DNA from: Anaeramoeba ignava
Lineage: Eukaryota > Metamonada > Anaeramoebidae
NCBI GenBank assembly: GCA_028826165.1
Contig: JAPDFW010000016.1
Span: 16,789 to 80,788, forward strand
DNA length: 64,000 bases
Reading direction: 5' to 3'
Shown: piece after piece, positions 1 through 9,570 of the stretch
Layout: each line of letters starts with the position of its first letter
Numbering within the stretch: the first letter of the stretch is position 1
Notes under the pieces: model-generated
Database searches by the model: none
What the model was told of the DNA's origin: nothing
Seen by the model: the letters and a program-made list of their open reading frames with translations, nothing else
Translations under genes and position numbers: made by a program

Positions 1-100
1 AATCAAATAAATTTTTTTAATTTTAATTTTTATTATTCCAAATCAAATGAAAAAAAAAAAAAGGAAAAAATTTGTTTGTTGTTTCTTTTGTTTTTTTTGT

Positions 101-712
101 TTAATCATCTTTTTTATTTTTATCAGATTTTGTAGATATTCCTTTTGTAAAAACAGATCTTGCAAATGATGTTGTTGTTTTCATTTTTTGGAAACTTTTT
201 CTTTCGATTGAATGAACTTTTCTTAATTTGTTTTTTTCAATTCTATGAGGAACAAGATTAATAGGAGAATCATTTTGAGGTTTAGTAACATTATCAGTTA
301 AATTATCAATAAAATTTTCATTTGAATTTTCATTTAATTTTTCATTTGAATTTTCATTTGATTTTTCATTTGAATTTTCATTTGAATTTTCATTTGATTT
401 TTCTTTTGAATTTTCTTTTGATTTTTCTTTTGAATTTTCATTTGATTTTTCCAATTCTTCTCTTACAACAATTTTTTTATATTCAACAACAAACCAAATT
501 AATGAAGATAAAAATCCAATCGATAAAAAAAACATAATTAAATAATGTTTATTAAAATCAATTATAACTAAATATCCAAGAACAAGTATTAAAAGTCCAA
601 CAACCCCAAAAAGAAAAGTTGTTGTATTACGTGTTACACCTGGCTTAAAAAGCCAATCATATAATGATTGTTTTTGTTTTGGTTTTTTCTGTTTTATTTT
701 TTTTTCATTCAT
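101..712 (-). CDS. PKR1: Pkr1-like V-ATPase assembly factor
   Basis: This is a 203-residue protein with two closely spaced membrane segments (about residues 32-51 and 56-76). They follow a short cytosolic stretch containing the motif LFKPGVT, close to the F-x-P-G-T-T that precedes the first membrane segment in fungal Pkr1. The second segment ends in IWFVVEY, like the IWFINEL of Pkr1. In yeast Pkr1 is a small ER membrane protein needed to assemble the V0 sector of the vacuolar proton pump. The family is normally 80-120 residues; here the extra length is a tail of Ser-Asn-Glu-Lys repeats (about residues 90-135) plus a basic C-terminus. The gene is divergent from the ankyrin gene with 77 bp between start codons. 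The assignment rests on motif and topology; another two-pass ER protein is possible. Confidence 0.6.
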   Translation of the reverse strand: MNEKKIKQKKPKQKQSLYDWLFKPGVTRNTTTFLFGVVGLLILVLGYLVIIDFNKHYLIMFFLSIGFLSSLIWFVVEYKKIVVREELEKSNENSKEKSKENSKEKSNENSNENSNEKSNENSNEKLNENSNENFIDNLTDNVTKPQNDSPINLVPHRIEKNKLRKVHSIERKSFQKMKTTTSFARSVFTKGISTKSDKNKKDD

Positions 713-789
713 TTTTGATGTTTTGAAAAAAAATGAAAATAAAAATTAATTTTTCAATTTTTTTCATTTTTCAAAATAAATAAAAATAA
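713..789. promoter_or_regulatory. Short divergent promoter region
   Basis: Only 77 bp, nearly all A and T, separate the start codons of the Pkr1-like gene (minus) and the ankyrin-BTB gene (plus). Both promoters and both 5' leaders must lie here or overlap the coding regions. I see no recognisable factor site. Confidence 0.4.
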
Positions 790-3700
790 ATGAACATTTG
801 GAAAATTATTGAACAAAACAATTTTCAATTATTAAAACAAATCAAAACAATTCAAGAAAAGGATTTACAAAAAAATAAAAAATTCCTTTTAAATTTTGCA
901 ATAGAAAAAAAAGTGTCAAAAGAAATTATTGAATTTTTAATTGAAAAAGGTTTAAAACCAAATTTAGTTGATGGTTCACTTAGAAACTCATTACATATCG
1001 CACTTTTAAATAATTCTAAATTGGAAATTATTGAGTATTTGATTTCAAAAGGAATTGATATTAATTTTAAAGCAAAAAACGATCAAACAGCTTTACATTT
1101 TGCTTGTGAAAATAATTCACTTGAGGTTATTAAATTATTAATTGAAAAAGGAATTGATATTTATGCAAAAACAAATCAAAATGAAACAGCTTTACATTTT
1201 GCTTGCAAAAATAATTCACTTGAAATTATTAAATTATTAATTGAAAAAGGAATTGATATTTATGCAAAAACCAAAAAAAATCAAACAGCTTTACATTTTG
1301 CTTGTGAAAATAATTCACTTGAAGTTATTAAATTATTAATTGAAAAAGGAATTGATATTTATTCAAAAACCAATGAAAATCAAACAGCTTTACATTTTGC
1401 TTGCAAAAATAATTCAATTGAGGTTATTGAGTATTTGATTTCAAAAGGAATTGATATTTATGCAAAAACAAATCAAAATCAAACAGCTTTACATTTTGCT
1501 TGTGAAAATAATTCACTTGAGGTTGTTAAATTATTAATTGAAAAAGGAATTGATATCAATTCAAAAACAAATGAAAATGAAACAGCTTTACATTTTGCTT
1601 GCAAAAATCAAAATAATTCATTTGAAATTGTTAAATATTTGATTTCAAAGGGGATTTTTATTAACGAAAAGATGAAAAATAAAGTAATTCTCCATTATAT
1701 TTGCAAAAAAAATCAAAATTTAACAGTTGATGAAATTGAGTATTTCATTTCAAAAGGAATTGATATCAATTCAAAAACAAATGAAAATGAAACAATTTTG
1801 CATTTCGCTTGTAAAAATCAAAACATCTCTTATGAAATTATTAAATATTTGATTGAAAAAGGTGTTGATTTAAATGCGAAAACAGAAAATAATGAAACAG
1901 CTTTGCATTTTGCTTGCAAAAATCAAAATATTTCTTATGAAATTATTAAATTATTGATTGAAAAAGGAATTGATATCAATTCAAAAACAAATCAAAATGA
2001 AACAGCTTTGCATTTTGCTTGTAAACAAGACAATCCATCATTGGAAATTATTCAATATTTGATTGAAAAAGGTGTTGATTTAAATGCGAAAACAGAAAAT
2101 AATGAAACAGCTTTACATTTTGCTTGCAAAAATAAAAACATTTCTTATGAAATTATTAAATATTTGATTGAAAAAGGAATTGATATCAATACAAAAACAT
2201 TCCAAAATGAAACAATTTTGCATTTTGCTTGTAAAAATCAAAATATCTCTTATAAAATTATTCAATATTTGATTGAAAAAGGTGATTTAAATGCAAAAAC
2301 AGAAAATAATGAAACAGCTTTACATTTTGCTTGCAAAAATAAAAATATTTCTTATGAAATTATTAAATATTTAATTGAAAAAGGAATTGATATCAATACA
2401 AAAACATTCCAAAATGAAACAGTTTTGCATTTTGCTTGTAAACAAGACAATCCATCATTGGAAATTATTCAATATTTAGTTGAAAAAGGAGCTGATTTAC
2501 ATATAAAAACAAAATATCACAATGAAACACTTTTGCATTTAGTTTGCCAACAAACTAATTCATCACTTGAAGTTATTAAATATTTGGTATCAAAAGGGAT
2601 TTACATTAACGCAAAAATAAACTTCCAAAATGAAACAGCTTTGCATTTTGCTTGTAAACAAAAAAATCCATCTTTTGAAGTGATCCAAGTTCTAGTTGAA
2701 AAAGGGATTGATATTAATGCAAAAACAATTTATAACGAAACACCTTTTCATTTTATTTGTGGAAATAAGAATTCATCAATTGATATTATTTATTATCTTT
2801 TTGAAAAGGGAGCTGATATTCATGCAATCACAAAACGAAAACAAACAGCTTTGCATCTTGCTTGTGAAAATCAATCATTTGAAGTTATTCAATTTTTGAT
2901 TGAAAAAGGAATTGATGTTAATGCAAAAATTGTTTATCAAAACAAGACAGCTTTACATTTAATCTGTAAGCAAGATCACCCACCATTGAAAATTATCCAG
3001 TTTATGGTTGAAAAAGGAATTGATGTTAATACAAAAACACCTTATCAAAATGAAACAGCTTTGCATTTTGTTTGTGGACAAGAAAATCCATCATTGGAAG
3101 TTATTCAATATTTTTTGGAAAAAGGAGTTGATATAAATGCAAAAACACAAAAGAATTACACTTTTTTACATTTGATTTGCAACAAAGATAATCCATCATT
3201 TGAAACTATTCAATATTTAATTGAAAAAGGGATTGAAATTAATGCACAAACAAATAGCAACGAAACAATTTTGCATTTGATTTGTAAACAAGATAATCCA
3301 TCATTTCAAATTATTCAATATTTAGTTGAAAAAGGAATTGATATTAATACAAAAACAGATCAAAATGAAACAGTTTTGCATTTGATTTGTAAACAAGATA
3401 ATCCATCATTTGAAATTATTAAATATTTAATTGAAAAAGGAATTGATGTTAATACAAAAACAAATCAAAGTGAAACAGCTTTGCATTTTATTTGTAAAAA
3501 AGATAATCCATCATTTAAAATTATTAAATATTTAATTGAAAAGGGAGTTGATATTAATTCAAAAGCATTCCAAAGTGAAACATTTTTACAATTGATTTGC
3601 AGAAAAGATAATCCATCATTTAAAATTATCCAATATTTAGTTGAAAAAGGAATTGATGTTAATGCAAAAACAAATTATAGAAAGGAAACAGCTTTGCATT

Positions 3701-5880
3701 TAATCTGTCAAAAAGATAATTCATCCTTTGAAATTATTAAATATCTTATTGAAAAAGGAATTGATTTGCAAGCAAAAACAAAAAGAAAAGAAACAGCTTT
3801 GCATTTTATTTGCAAAGAAGATAATTCATCGTTTAATGGTATTGAATATTTGATTTCAAAAGGGATAGATATCAATTCAAAAACAAATGAAAATTATACA
3901 CCTTTGCATTATGCTTGTATCCATCAATCCTTTGAAACTATTAAGTATTTAATCGGAAAAGGAGCAGATGTTAATGCAAAAACAAATCGAAATGAAACAG
4001 CTTTGCATTTTATTTGTGGAAAAAGACACGTATCATTTGAAATTACCAAATTTCTAGTTGAAAAAGGAGTTGATCTCAATGTGAAATCATCATACGAAAA
4101 CGAAACAGCATTACATTTAGTTTGTCAATCTATTGATCCTCCTTTTGAAATTATTAGATATTTGATTGAAAAAGGAAGTGATATTCACCCAATAACAGAA
4201 GAGAATGAAAATATTCTACATCTTATTTGTCAACAAAGCACGATATCAGTCCAAATTATTGAATATATCATTTCAAAGGGAATTGATATTCATGCAAAAA
4301 CAAGTCAAAATGAAACAGCTTTACATTTTGTTTTTTGGAAAAGAAATGCACAAATTGATATTGTCAAATACTTAATTTCAAAGGGAATTGATATTAATTC
4401 AAAATCAAAGGACCAAGAAACGTTTTTACACATTATCTGCAAACAAGATGATCCTTCTTTTGAAATGATCAAATATCTTGTTGAAAACGGAATTGATATC
4501 AATGCAAAGACAAATAAAAATGAAACAGCTTTACATTTTATTTCTGCAAAGAGAAATTCAAATTCTTTTGAAATTATCAAATATTTGGTTGAAAAAGGAA
4601 TTGATGTTCATGCAAGAACTAAAGAAAACGAAACAGTTCTGCATTTTGTTTGCAAACAAGATAATCCACCAATTAGAGTTATCAAATATCTTGTTGAAAA
4701 CGGAATTGATATCAATGCAAGGACAAATAAAAATGAAACAGTATTACATTTTGCTTGCCAACAAAATTTATCATTTGAGATTATCGAATATCTAGTTGAA
4801 AAGGGGGTTGATATCAATTCAAAAACAAATCGAAATCAAACCGCTTTACATTTTGCTTGTATACACGAATCGTTTAAAGCGATTGATTTCCTCATTTCAA
4901 AAGGAATTGATATGAATATAAAAACAAATGAAAATCAATCAGCTTTGAATCTTTCTTGCTACTATCAGAATCAAAGCTCAATAAAAGCATTATTGTTTCA
5001 TAATGCGACTATTTTTGATCTAAATAAGCGAGATTTCTCTTCAAAAATTGTTGAATGTTTTTCTCAAGTTTATTCCATTAACGAAGATCTCAGCAATTTA
5101 TTAAAATTGAATGAAAATTTTTTTGATTACCAAATTGAGTCAAATGATCACTTCAGATTTAATGTTCACAAACTGATTTTACTATCACGATTTGACAGTA
5201 GTGATTCATATTTCAACAAATTTGTTCAAATTTGTTCACAAAAACCAAAAGATCAAGTTGAAATTGCTTTGAATTTTCTTTATACCGGATTTACTAATTT
5301 TGAGAAACTTTCTAGAAAATTGAAAGAACAAGAAAAATTGCTTGAAAACTATATATCTTTTTTATATAATACAACGAAAAAAAACTTAGATTGGGATGAA
5401 GAAGACAAAGAAAAAGAGGAAAACATAATTGAAGAAATTTTCACAGAAGTTTTCAGAGGAATTTCCACAGAAACTTCCACAAATTTTGGATTTGTGTCTA
5501 AATGGATTGAGAATAAAAGAGGAAGGAGAGGGATATTAAAAGATTTTGAACAATTATATCATCAAGAATCGACAAAGGATTTTACGATAATTATTGAAGA
5601 AAACGGGAAAGAAAGAGAAATCCAAGTTCATAAATTGGTATTAATAACAAGAAGTGAGTTATTTAAAGGAATGTTTTTAAATGTTCGAGATTCTTCAAAT
5701 AAGGTTCATGATTATTCAGGGAAATCATTTGAAACTTTAGATTATTTTATTTATTTTCTTTATCATGATTCATTTGAAGAAGAAACAAAACGAGTTTATC
5801 CAAAAATTATTGAAGAATTTGAATATTTAAAGGATTTTTATCAATTAAATGAAAATTCGACGATTGATTTTGGTTTTTAA
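790..5880 (+). CDS. Giant ankyrin-repeat protein with two C-terminal BTB-like domains
   Basis: A single-exon gene of 1,696 residues. From about residue 55 to 1,400 it is a run of roughly 40 ankyrin repeats of about 33-36 residues, with cores such as ETALHFAC and IIKYLIEKGIDIN. Two BTB/POZ-like segments follow: one from about residue 1,447 (FNVHKLILLSRF) and one from about residue 1,596 (IQVHKLVLITRSELFKGMF). BTB domains commonly dimerise and recruit cullin-3 ubiquitin ligases, and ankyrin stacks bind proteins, so a substrate-adaptor role is a reasonable inference but is not shown. The N-terminal repeats are almost identical at DNA level while the C-terminal ones are diverged, suggesting recent internal expansion. 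One repeat near base 2,281 has lost a codon. There is no signal peptide. Confidence 0.85.
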   Translation: MNIWKIIEQNNFQLLKQIKTIQEKDLQKNKKFLLNFAIEKKVSKEIIEFLIEKGLKPNLVDGSLRNSLHIALLNNSKLEIIEYLISKGIDINFKAKNDQTALHFACENNSLEVIKLLIEKGIDIYAKTNQNETALHFACKNNSLEIIKLLIEKGIDIYAKTKKNQTALHFACENNSLEVIKLLIEKGIDIYSKTNENQTALHFACKNNSIEVIEYLISKGIDIYAKTNQNQTALHFACENNSLEVVKLLIEKGIDINSKTNENETALHFACKNQNNSFEIVKYLISKGIFINEKMKNKVILHYICKKNQNLTVDEIEYFISKGIDINSKTNENETILHFACKNQNISYEIIKYLIEKGVDLNAKTENNETALHFACKNQNISYEIIKLLIEKGIDINSKTNQNETALHFACKQDNPSLEIIQYLIEKGVDLNAKTENNETALHFACKNKNISYEIIKYLIEKGIDINTKTFQNETILHFACKNQNISYKIIQYLIEKGDLNAKTENNETALHFACKNKNISYEIIKYLIEKGIDINTKTFQNETVLHFACKQDNPSLEIIQYLVEKGADLHIKTKYHNETLLHLVCQQTNSSLEVIKYLVSKGIYINAKINFQNETALHFACKQKNPSFEVIQVLVEKGIDINAKTIYNETPFHFICGNKNSSIDIIYYLFEKGADIHAITKRKQTALHLACENQSFEVIQFLIEKGIDVNAKIVYQNKTALHLICKQDHPPLKIIQFMVEKGIDVNTKTPYQNETALHFVCGQENPSLEVIQYFLEKGVDINAKTQKNYTFLHLICNKDNPSFETIQYLIEKGIEINAQTNSNETILHLICKQDNPSFQIIQYLVEKGIDINTKTDQNETVLHLICKQDNPSFEIIKYLIEKGIDVNTKTNQSETALHFICKKDNPSFKIIKYLIEKGVDINSKAFQSETFLQLICRKDNPSFKIIQYLVEKGIDVNAKTNYRKETALHLICQKDNSSFEIIKYLIEKGIDLQAKTKRKETALHFICKEDNSSFNGIEYLISKGIDINSKTNENYTPLHYACIHQSFETIKYLIGKGADVNAKTNRNETALHFICGKRHVSFEITKFLVEKGVDLNVKSSYENETALHLVCQSIDPPFEIIRYLIEKGSDIHPITEENENILHLICQQSTISVQIIEYIISKGIDIHAKTSQNETALHFVFWKRNAQIDIVKYLISKGIDINSKSKDQETFLHIICKQDDPSFEMIKYLVENGIDINAKTNKNETALHFISAKRNSNSFEIIKYLVEKGIDVHARTKENETVLHFVCKQDNPPIRVIKYLVENGIDINARTNKNETVLHFACQQNLSFEIIEYLVEKGVDINSKTNRNQTALHFACIHESFKAIDFLISKGIDMNIKTNENQSALNLSCYYQNQSSIKALLFHNATIFDLNKRDFSSKIVECFSQVYSINEDLSNLLKLNENFFDYQIESNDHFRFNVHKLILLSRFDSSDSYFNKFVQICSQKPKDQVEIALNFLYTGFTNFEKLSRKLKEQEKLLENYISFLYNTTKKNLDWDEEDKEKEENIIEEIFTEVFRGISTETSTNFGFVSKWIENKRGRRGILKDFEQLYHQESTKDFTIIIEENGKEREIQVHKLVLITRSELFKGMFLNVRDSSNKVHDYSGKSFETLDYFIYFLYHDSFEEETKRVYPKIIEEFEYLKDFYQLNENSTIDFGF

Positions 5881-6500
5881 TAACAATTTTGAAAACAATT
5901 TTGAAAACAATTTTGATAACAATTTTGAAAACAATTTTGATAACAAATTTATTGAATTTATTAAAGAATTTATTGAAGAATTTATTGAAGAATTTTTTAA
6001 AGAATTTATTAAAGAATTTATTAAAGAATTTATTAAAGAATTTTGGATACTTAATTTAAAATTAATTCAAAACTATTCAAAATTAATTCAAAACAATTTT
6101 AATAACAAATTTATTAAAGAATTTATTAAAAAATTTTGGATACTTCATTTAAAATTAATTCAAAACAATTCAAAATTAATTCAAAACAATTTTAATAACA
6201 AATTTATTAAAGAATTTATTAAAGAATTTATTTATTAAAGAATTTTGGATACTTCATTTAAAATTAATTCAAAACAATTTTAATAACAAATTTATTAAAG
6301 AATTTATTAAAGAATTTTGGATACTTAATTTAAAACTAATTCAAAACTAATTCAAAAGAATTTTCTTCATTGTTAATTTAAAAATTTAATAAAAAAACAA
6401 TTTTAATAACAAATTTATTGAAGAATTTATTAAAAGAATTTATTAAAGAATTTTAGTTTATTTAAATTTTTTCTTTTTAATAAATTTTCAAATTAATTCC
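5881..6500. repeat. AT-rich degenerate tandem repeats downstream of the ankyrin gene
   Basis: The stretch consists of units such as AACAATTTTGA, TTTATTAAAGAA and a longer block containing TTTTGGATACTT that recurs about four times. Open frames through it are a product of units with multiple-of-three lengths. I see no gene. Confidence 0.7.
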
Positions 6501-6504
6501 AAAA

Positions 6505-6550
6505 ATGAAAATCTCCATTGAAGGAAATGAATCAGAATTAGCATGGAAAT
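6505..6550 (+). other. Possible orphan first exon
   Basis: An ATG at 6505 opens a 15-codon peptide of mixed composition (MKISIEGNESELAWK) that stands out from the surrounding simple sequence. It ends at a good donor-like GTAAAT at 6551. No convincing downstream exon is visible before the opposite-strand gene at 8960. It could be a gene remnant, the first exon of a gene with a very long repeat intron, or chance. A similar TTCCAAAAATGAAAA start context recurs near 6700 without a coding continuation. Confidence 0.2.
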
Positions 6551-6717
6551 GTAAATAATTTTTTTTCTTCATTGTTAATTTGAAAATTTATTAAAACAAA
6601 CTATTTTGAATCTTATTTTCAATTCACTATTCAAATTAAAATTTTATTTTATTTTAAACAAAAATTGAACAAGTAAAAAAATTTTTTGGAATAAAGTTGA
6701 TTCCAAAAATGAAAAAT

Positions 6718-8185
6718 AAAAATAAAAATAAATTATAAATTAAAAAATATAAATCTAAATCTAAATATAAATATAAAATCTAAATCTAAATCTAAAATCT
6801 AAAATCTAAATATAAATATAAATATAAATATAAATATAAATCTAAATATAAATATAAATCTAAATCTAAATCAAAATCAAAATATAAATCTAAATATAAA
6901 TCTAAATATAAAATATAAATCCAAATATAAATATAAATCAAAATCAAAATCAAATATAAATATAAATATAAATCTAAATATAAATATAAATATAAATCTA
7001 AATCTAAATATAAATCTAAATCTAAATAAAAATATAAATATAAAAATCTAAAAATAAAAATAAATCTAAATCTAAATCAAAATATAAATATAAATATAAA
7101 TATATAAATCTAAATCTAAATCAAAAATAAATATAAAATATAAATATAAATATAAATATAAAATATAAAATCTAAATATAAATATAAATATAAATATAAA
7201 TCAAAATATAAATCTAAATCTAAATCTAAATCTAAAAATAAATCTAAATCTAAATATAAATCTAAATATAAATCTAAATCTAAATATAAATATAAATCTA
7301 AATATAAATCTAAATCTAAATCTAAATATAAAATAAAAAATATAAAATATAAATATCAAAATATAAAATAAATCTAAATATAAATATAAATATAAATATA
7401 AATATAAATCAAAATATAAATATAAATATAAAATATAAATATAAAATATAAATATAAATATAAATCTAAATCTAAATCTAAAAATATAAATATAAATATA
7501 AATATAAATATAAATATAAATCTAAAATCATAAATCAAAAATATAAATATAAATATAAATCTAAATATAAATATAAATATAAATCAAAAATCTAAATATA
7601 AATCTAAATCTAAATATAAAATATAAATCTAAATCTAAATCTAAATCTAAATAAAAAAAATAAATATAAATCTAAATCAAAATCAAAATCTAAATCTAAA
7701 TCTAAATCTAAATATAAACTAAATCTAAATCTAAATATAAATCTAAATATAAATCTAAATATAAATCTAAATATAAATCCAAATCCCAAAATCAAAAATA
7801 TAAATCTAAATCAAAATATAAATCTAAATCAAAATATAAAAAAATCAAAATCAAAATAAAAATAAATATAAATATAAATCAAAATATAAATCTAAATATA
7901 AATCAAAATAAATCTAAATCTAAATCTAAATCTAAATCTAAATCTAAATATAAATCTAAATCTAAATATAAATATAAATCTAAATATAAATATAAATATA
8001 AATATAAATATAAATATAAATCTAAATCTAAATCTAAATCTAAATCAAAATCAAAATCAAAATCAAAATCAAAATCAAAATCAAAATCAAAATCAAAATC
8101 AAAATTAAAATTAAAATTGAAATTGAAATTGAAATTGAAATTGAAATTGAAATTAAATTCAAAATCAAAATTAAAATTAAAATTG
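6718..8185. repeat. Hexamer array of AAATAT / AAATCT / AAATCA
   Basis: About 1.5 kb of near-perfect hexamers, with runs of AAATAT and AAATCT mixed along the array and a change to AAATCA and then AAATTG near 8040-8160. Because the unit is a multiple of three, long open frames appear on the minus strand; they encode only alternating dipeptides and are not genes. The same hexamer family makes up the array at 33.2-34.5 kb. Confidence 0.9.
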
Positions 8186-8378
8186 AAGTGGAAAATTGTT
8201 CGTTTCAAATTAATGAATCAATTGAAAATTAAAACAAAATTAAAACAAAAAGAAAAATTAAAAAAGAAAAAGAAAAAAAAATTAGAAAAAGAAAAAGAAA
8301 AAGAAAAAGAAAAAGAAAAAGAAATTAAAGCAAAACGAAGTTTAGCAAAAATCACCATTTCTAAAACCAAGAAAGAAA

Positions 8379-8960
8379 TCAAAATACTTTATGCAAATAT
8401 TTTTTCTTATAAATCCATTTAGCAAGATCACGAGAACAACGACCTTTACTAATTTCATCAGTAAGAGCAGTAGGTTTTAAACGATATTTAGGAGTTTTTG
8501 AAGACTTTTTATTATGATTTTTCACATTTGATTTTAAATAGCGATAAACAACAGCTCCAAAAGAAGGATTTTCTCTTGAAATACTTTCAGAATGATTTAA
8601 ACCAGAAAGTAAAAATTGTTGGATTACTTTTTCCTTTTGTTTTTTAATTTCCCTGCTTTTCTTTCTGTCTAAAATTTGCGTTTCAGTTTTTTCAAGTTTT
8701 TCAAGTTTTTCTGTTTTATTTATATTTTCTATTTTTTGCATTTTTTCCATTGCGTTTATTTTTGGTATTTTTTCTATTTTATGTCTTTTTATTTTTTGTT
8801 CTTCTTCTTGTTTTGTTTGATTTGTGTCAAATGACTTTGTTTGAAAATCTGGAAATAATTTGGTTGGGAAAAGATAGTCAATTTGCTCATCAAATGGTGT
8901 TCTTAATGTTTCTGTTTGTGGTTTGTTTTTTTCTGTTGTCGGTTGTAAGAAATCCCACAT
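8379..8960 (-). CDS. Hypothetical Lys-rich protein
   Basis: A 193-residue frame starting with MWDFLQPTTEKN. The middle is a charged, probably coiled-coil region rich in Glu and Lys (about residues 55-120). The C-terminal 60 residues have a more varied, foldable composition (for example GAVVYRYLKS and GRCSRDLAKWIYKK), which argues for a real gene instead of an open frame in simple sequence. I do not recognise a family. There is no signal peptide or membrane segment. It could be the last exon of a longer gene, but the upstream 600 bp shows no further coding sequence. The opposite strand of its 3' end is Lys-rich and low-complexity and I do not call it. Confidence 0.5.
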   Translation of the reverse strand: MWDFLQPTTEKNKPQTETLRTPFDEQIDYLFPTKLFPDFQTKSFDTNQTKQEEEQKIKRHKIEKIPKINAMEKMQKIENINKTEKLEKLEKTETQILDRKKSREIKKQKEKVIQQFLLSGLNHSESISRENPSFGAVVYRYLKSNVKNHNKKSSKTPKYRLKPTALTDEISKGRCSRDLAKWIYKKKYLHKVF

Positions 8961-9570
8961 AATTGATCCAAAAGAATAAAAATTTTAAAATAGAAAAATT
9001 AATTCCATCAAAAAGAAAAAAAAAATTTTCTTGATTTTTGATCGTTTCAAAAAAAACAAACAAACAAACAAATTAAAACAAATTAAAACAAATTTAAATT
9101 AAAATTAAAATTAAATTATTAATTTATGAATAATTATGGAAAATATTTATTATTTTATTTTTTTTTATTTTTTTTTAATTAAAAAATTTTTTTTTTTTTT
9201 TTATTTTTTTTGTTGTTTTTTTCCCTTTCCAAAATATTTTTTTAACAAAATTAATTTTAAATTTTAATTCTTTTAATCATTAACTTTTTTTTAAATTAAA
9301 TTTTAATTAAATTTTTTTATTTAAATTTTATTTAAATTTTTTAATTTAAATTCTCCAATTTGATCAATAAATTAATTCCAAAATTATAAAAGAGAAAAGA
9401 AAACGAATTTAAAAATTAAAATTAAAATTAAAATTAAAGAAAAGAAAAGAAAAAAAAATTTTTTTTAAAAGTAATGAGTTGGTTTTTAATTTTTTTGCTT
9501 CTTTAATTCATTTTATTCTACAAAAAAATTTTCATTTATTAATTAAAAGAAAATTGTTATTTTAATGAAA
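8961..9570. other. AT-rich intergenic sequence, no gene seen
   Basis: Homopolymer runs of A and T with short irregular repeats (AAATTAAAAC and similar). No coding potential, RNA gene or clear regulatory site was found on either strand. Confidence 0.6.

Noticed and set aside
5849-6238. 129-codon frame after the ankyrin gene
   Set aside because: It starts inside the ankyrin coding region in another frame and translates Asn-Asn-Phe-Glu repeats only.
8117-8422. Lys-rich plus-strand frame as a possible second exon for the orphan peptide at 6505
   Set aside because: Mostly Lys-Leu and Lys-Glu repeats from simple sequence. The final 30 residues are more varied, but they overlap the end of the better-supported minus-strand gene and no acceptor is convincing.
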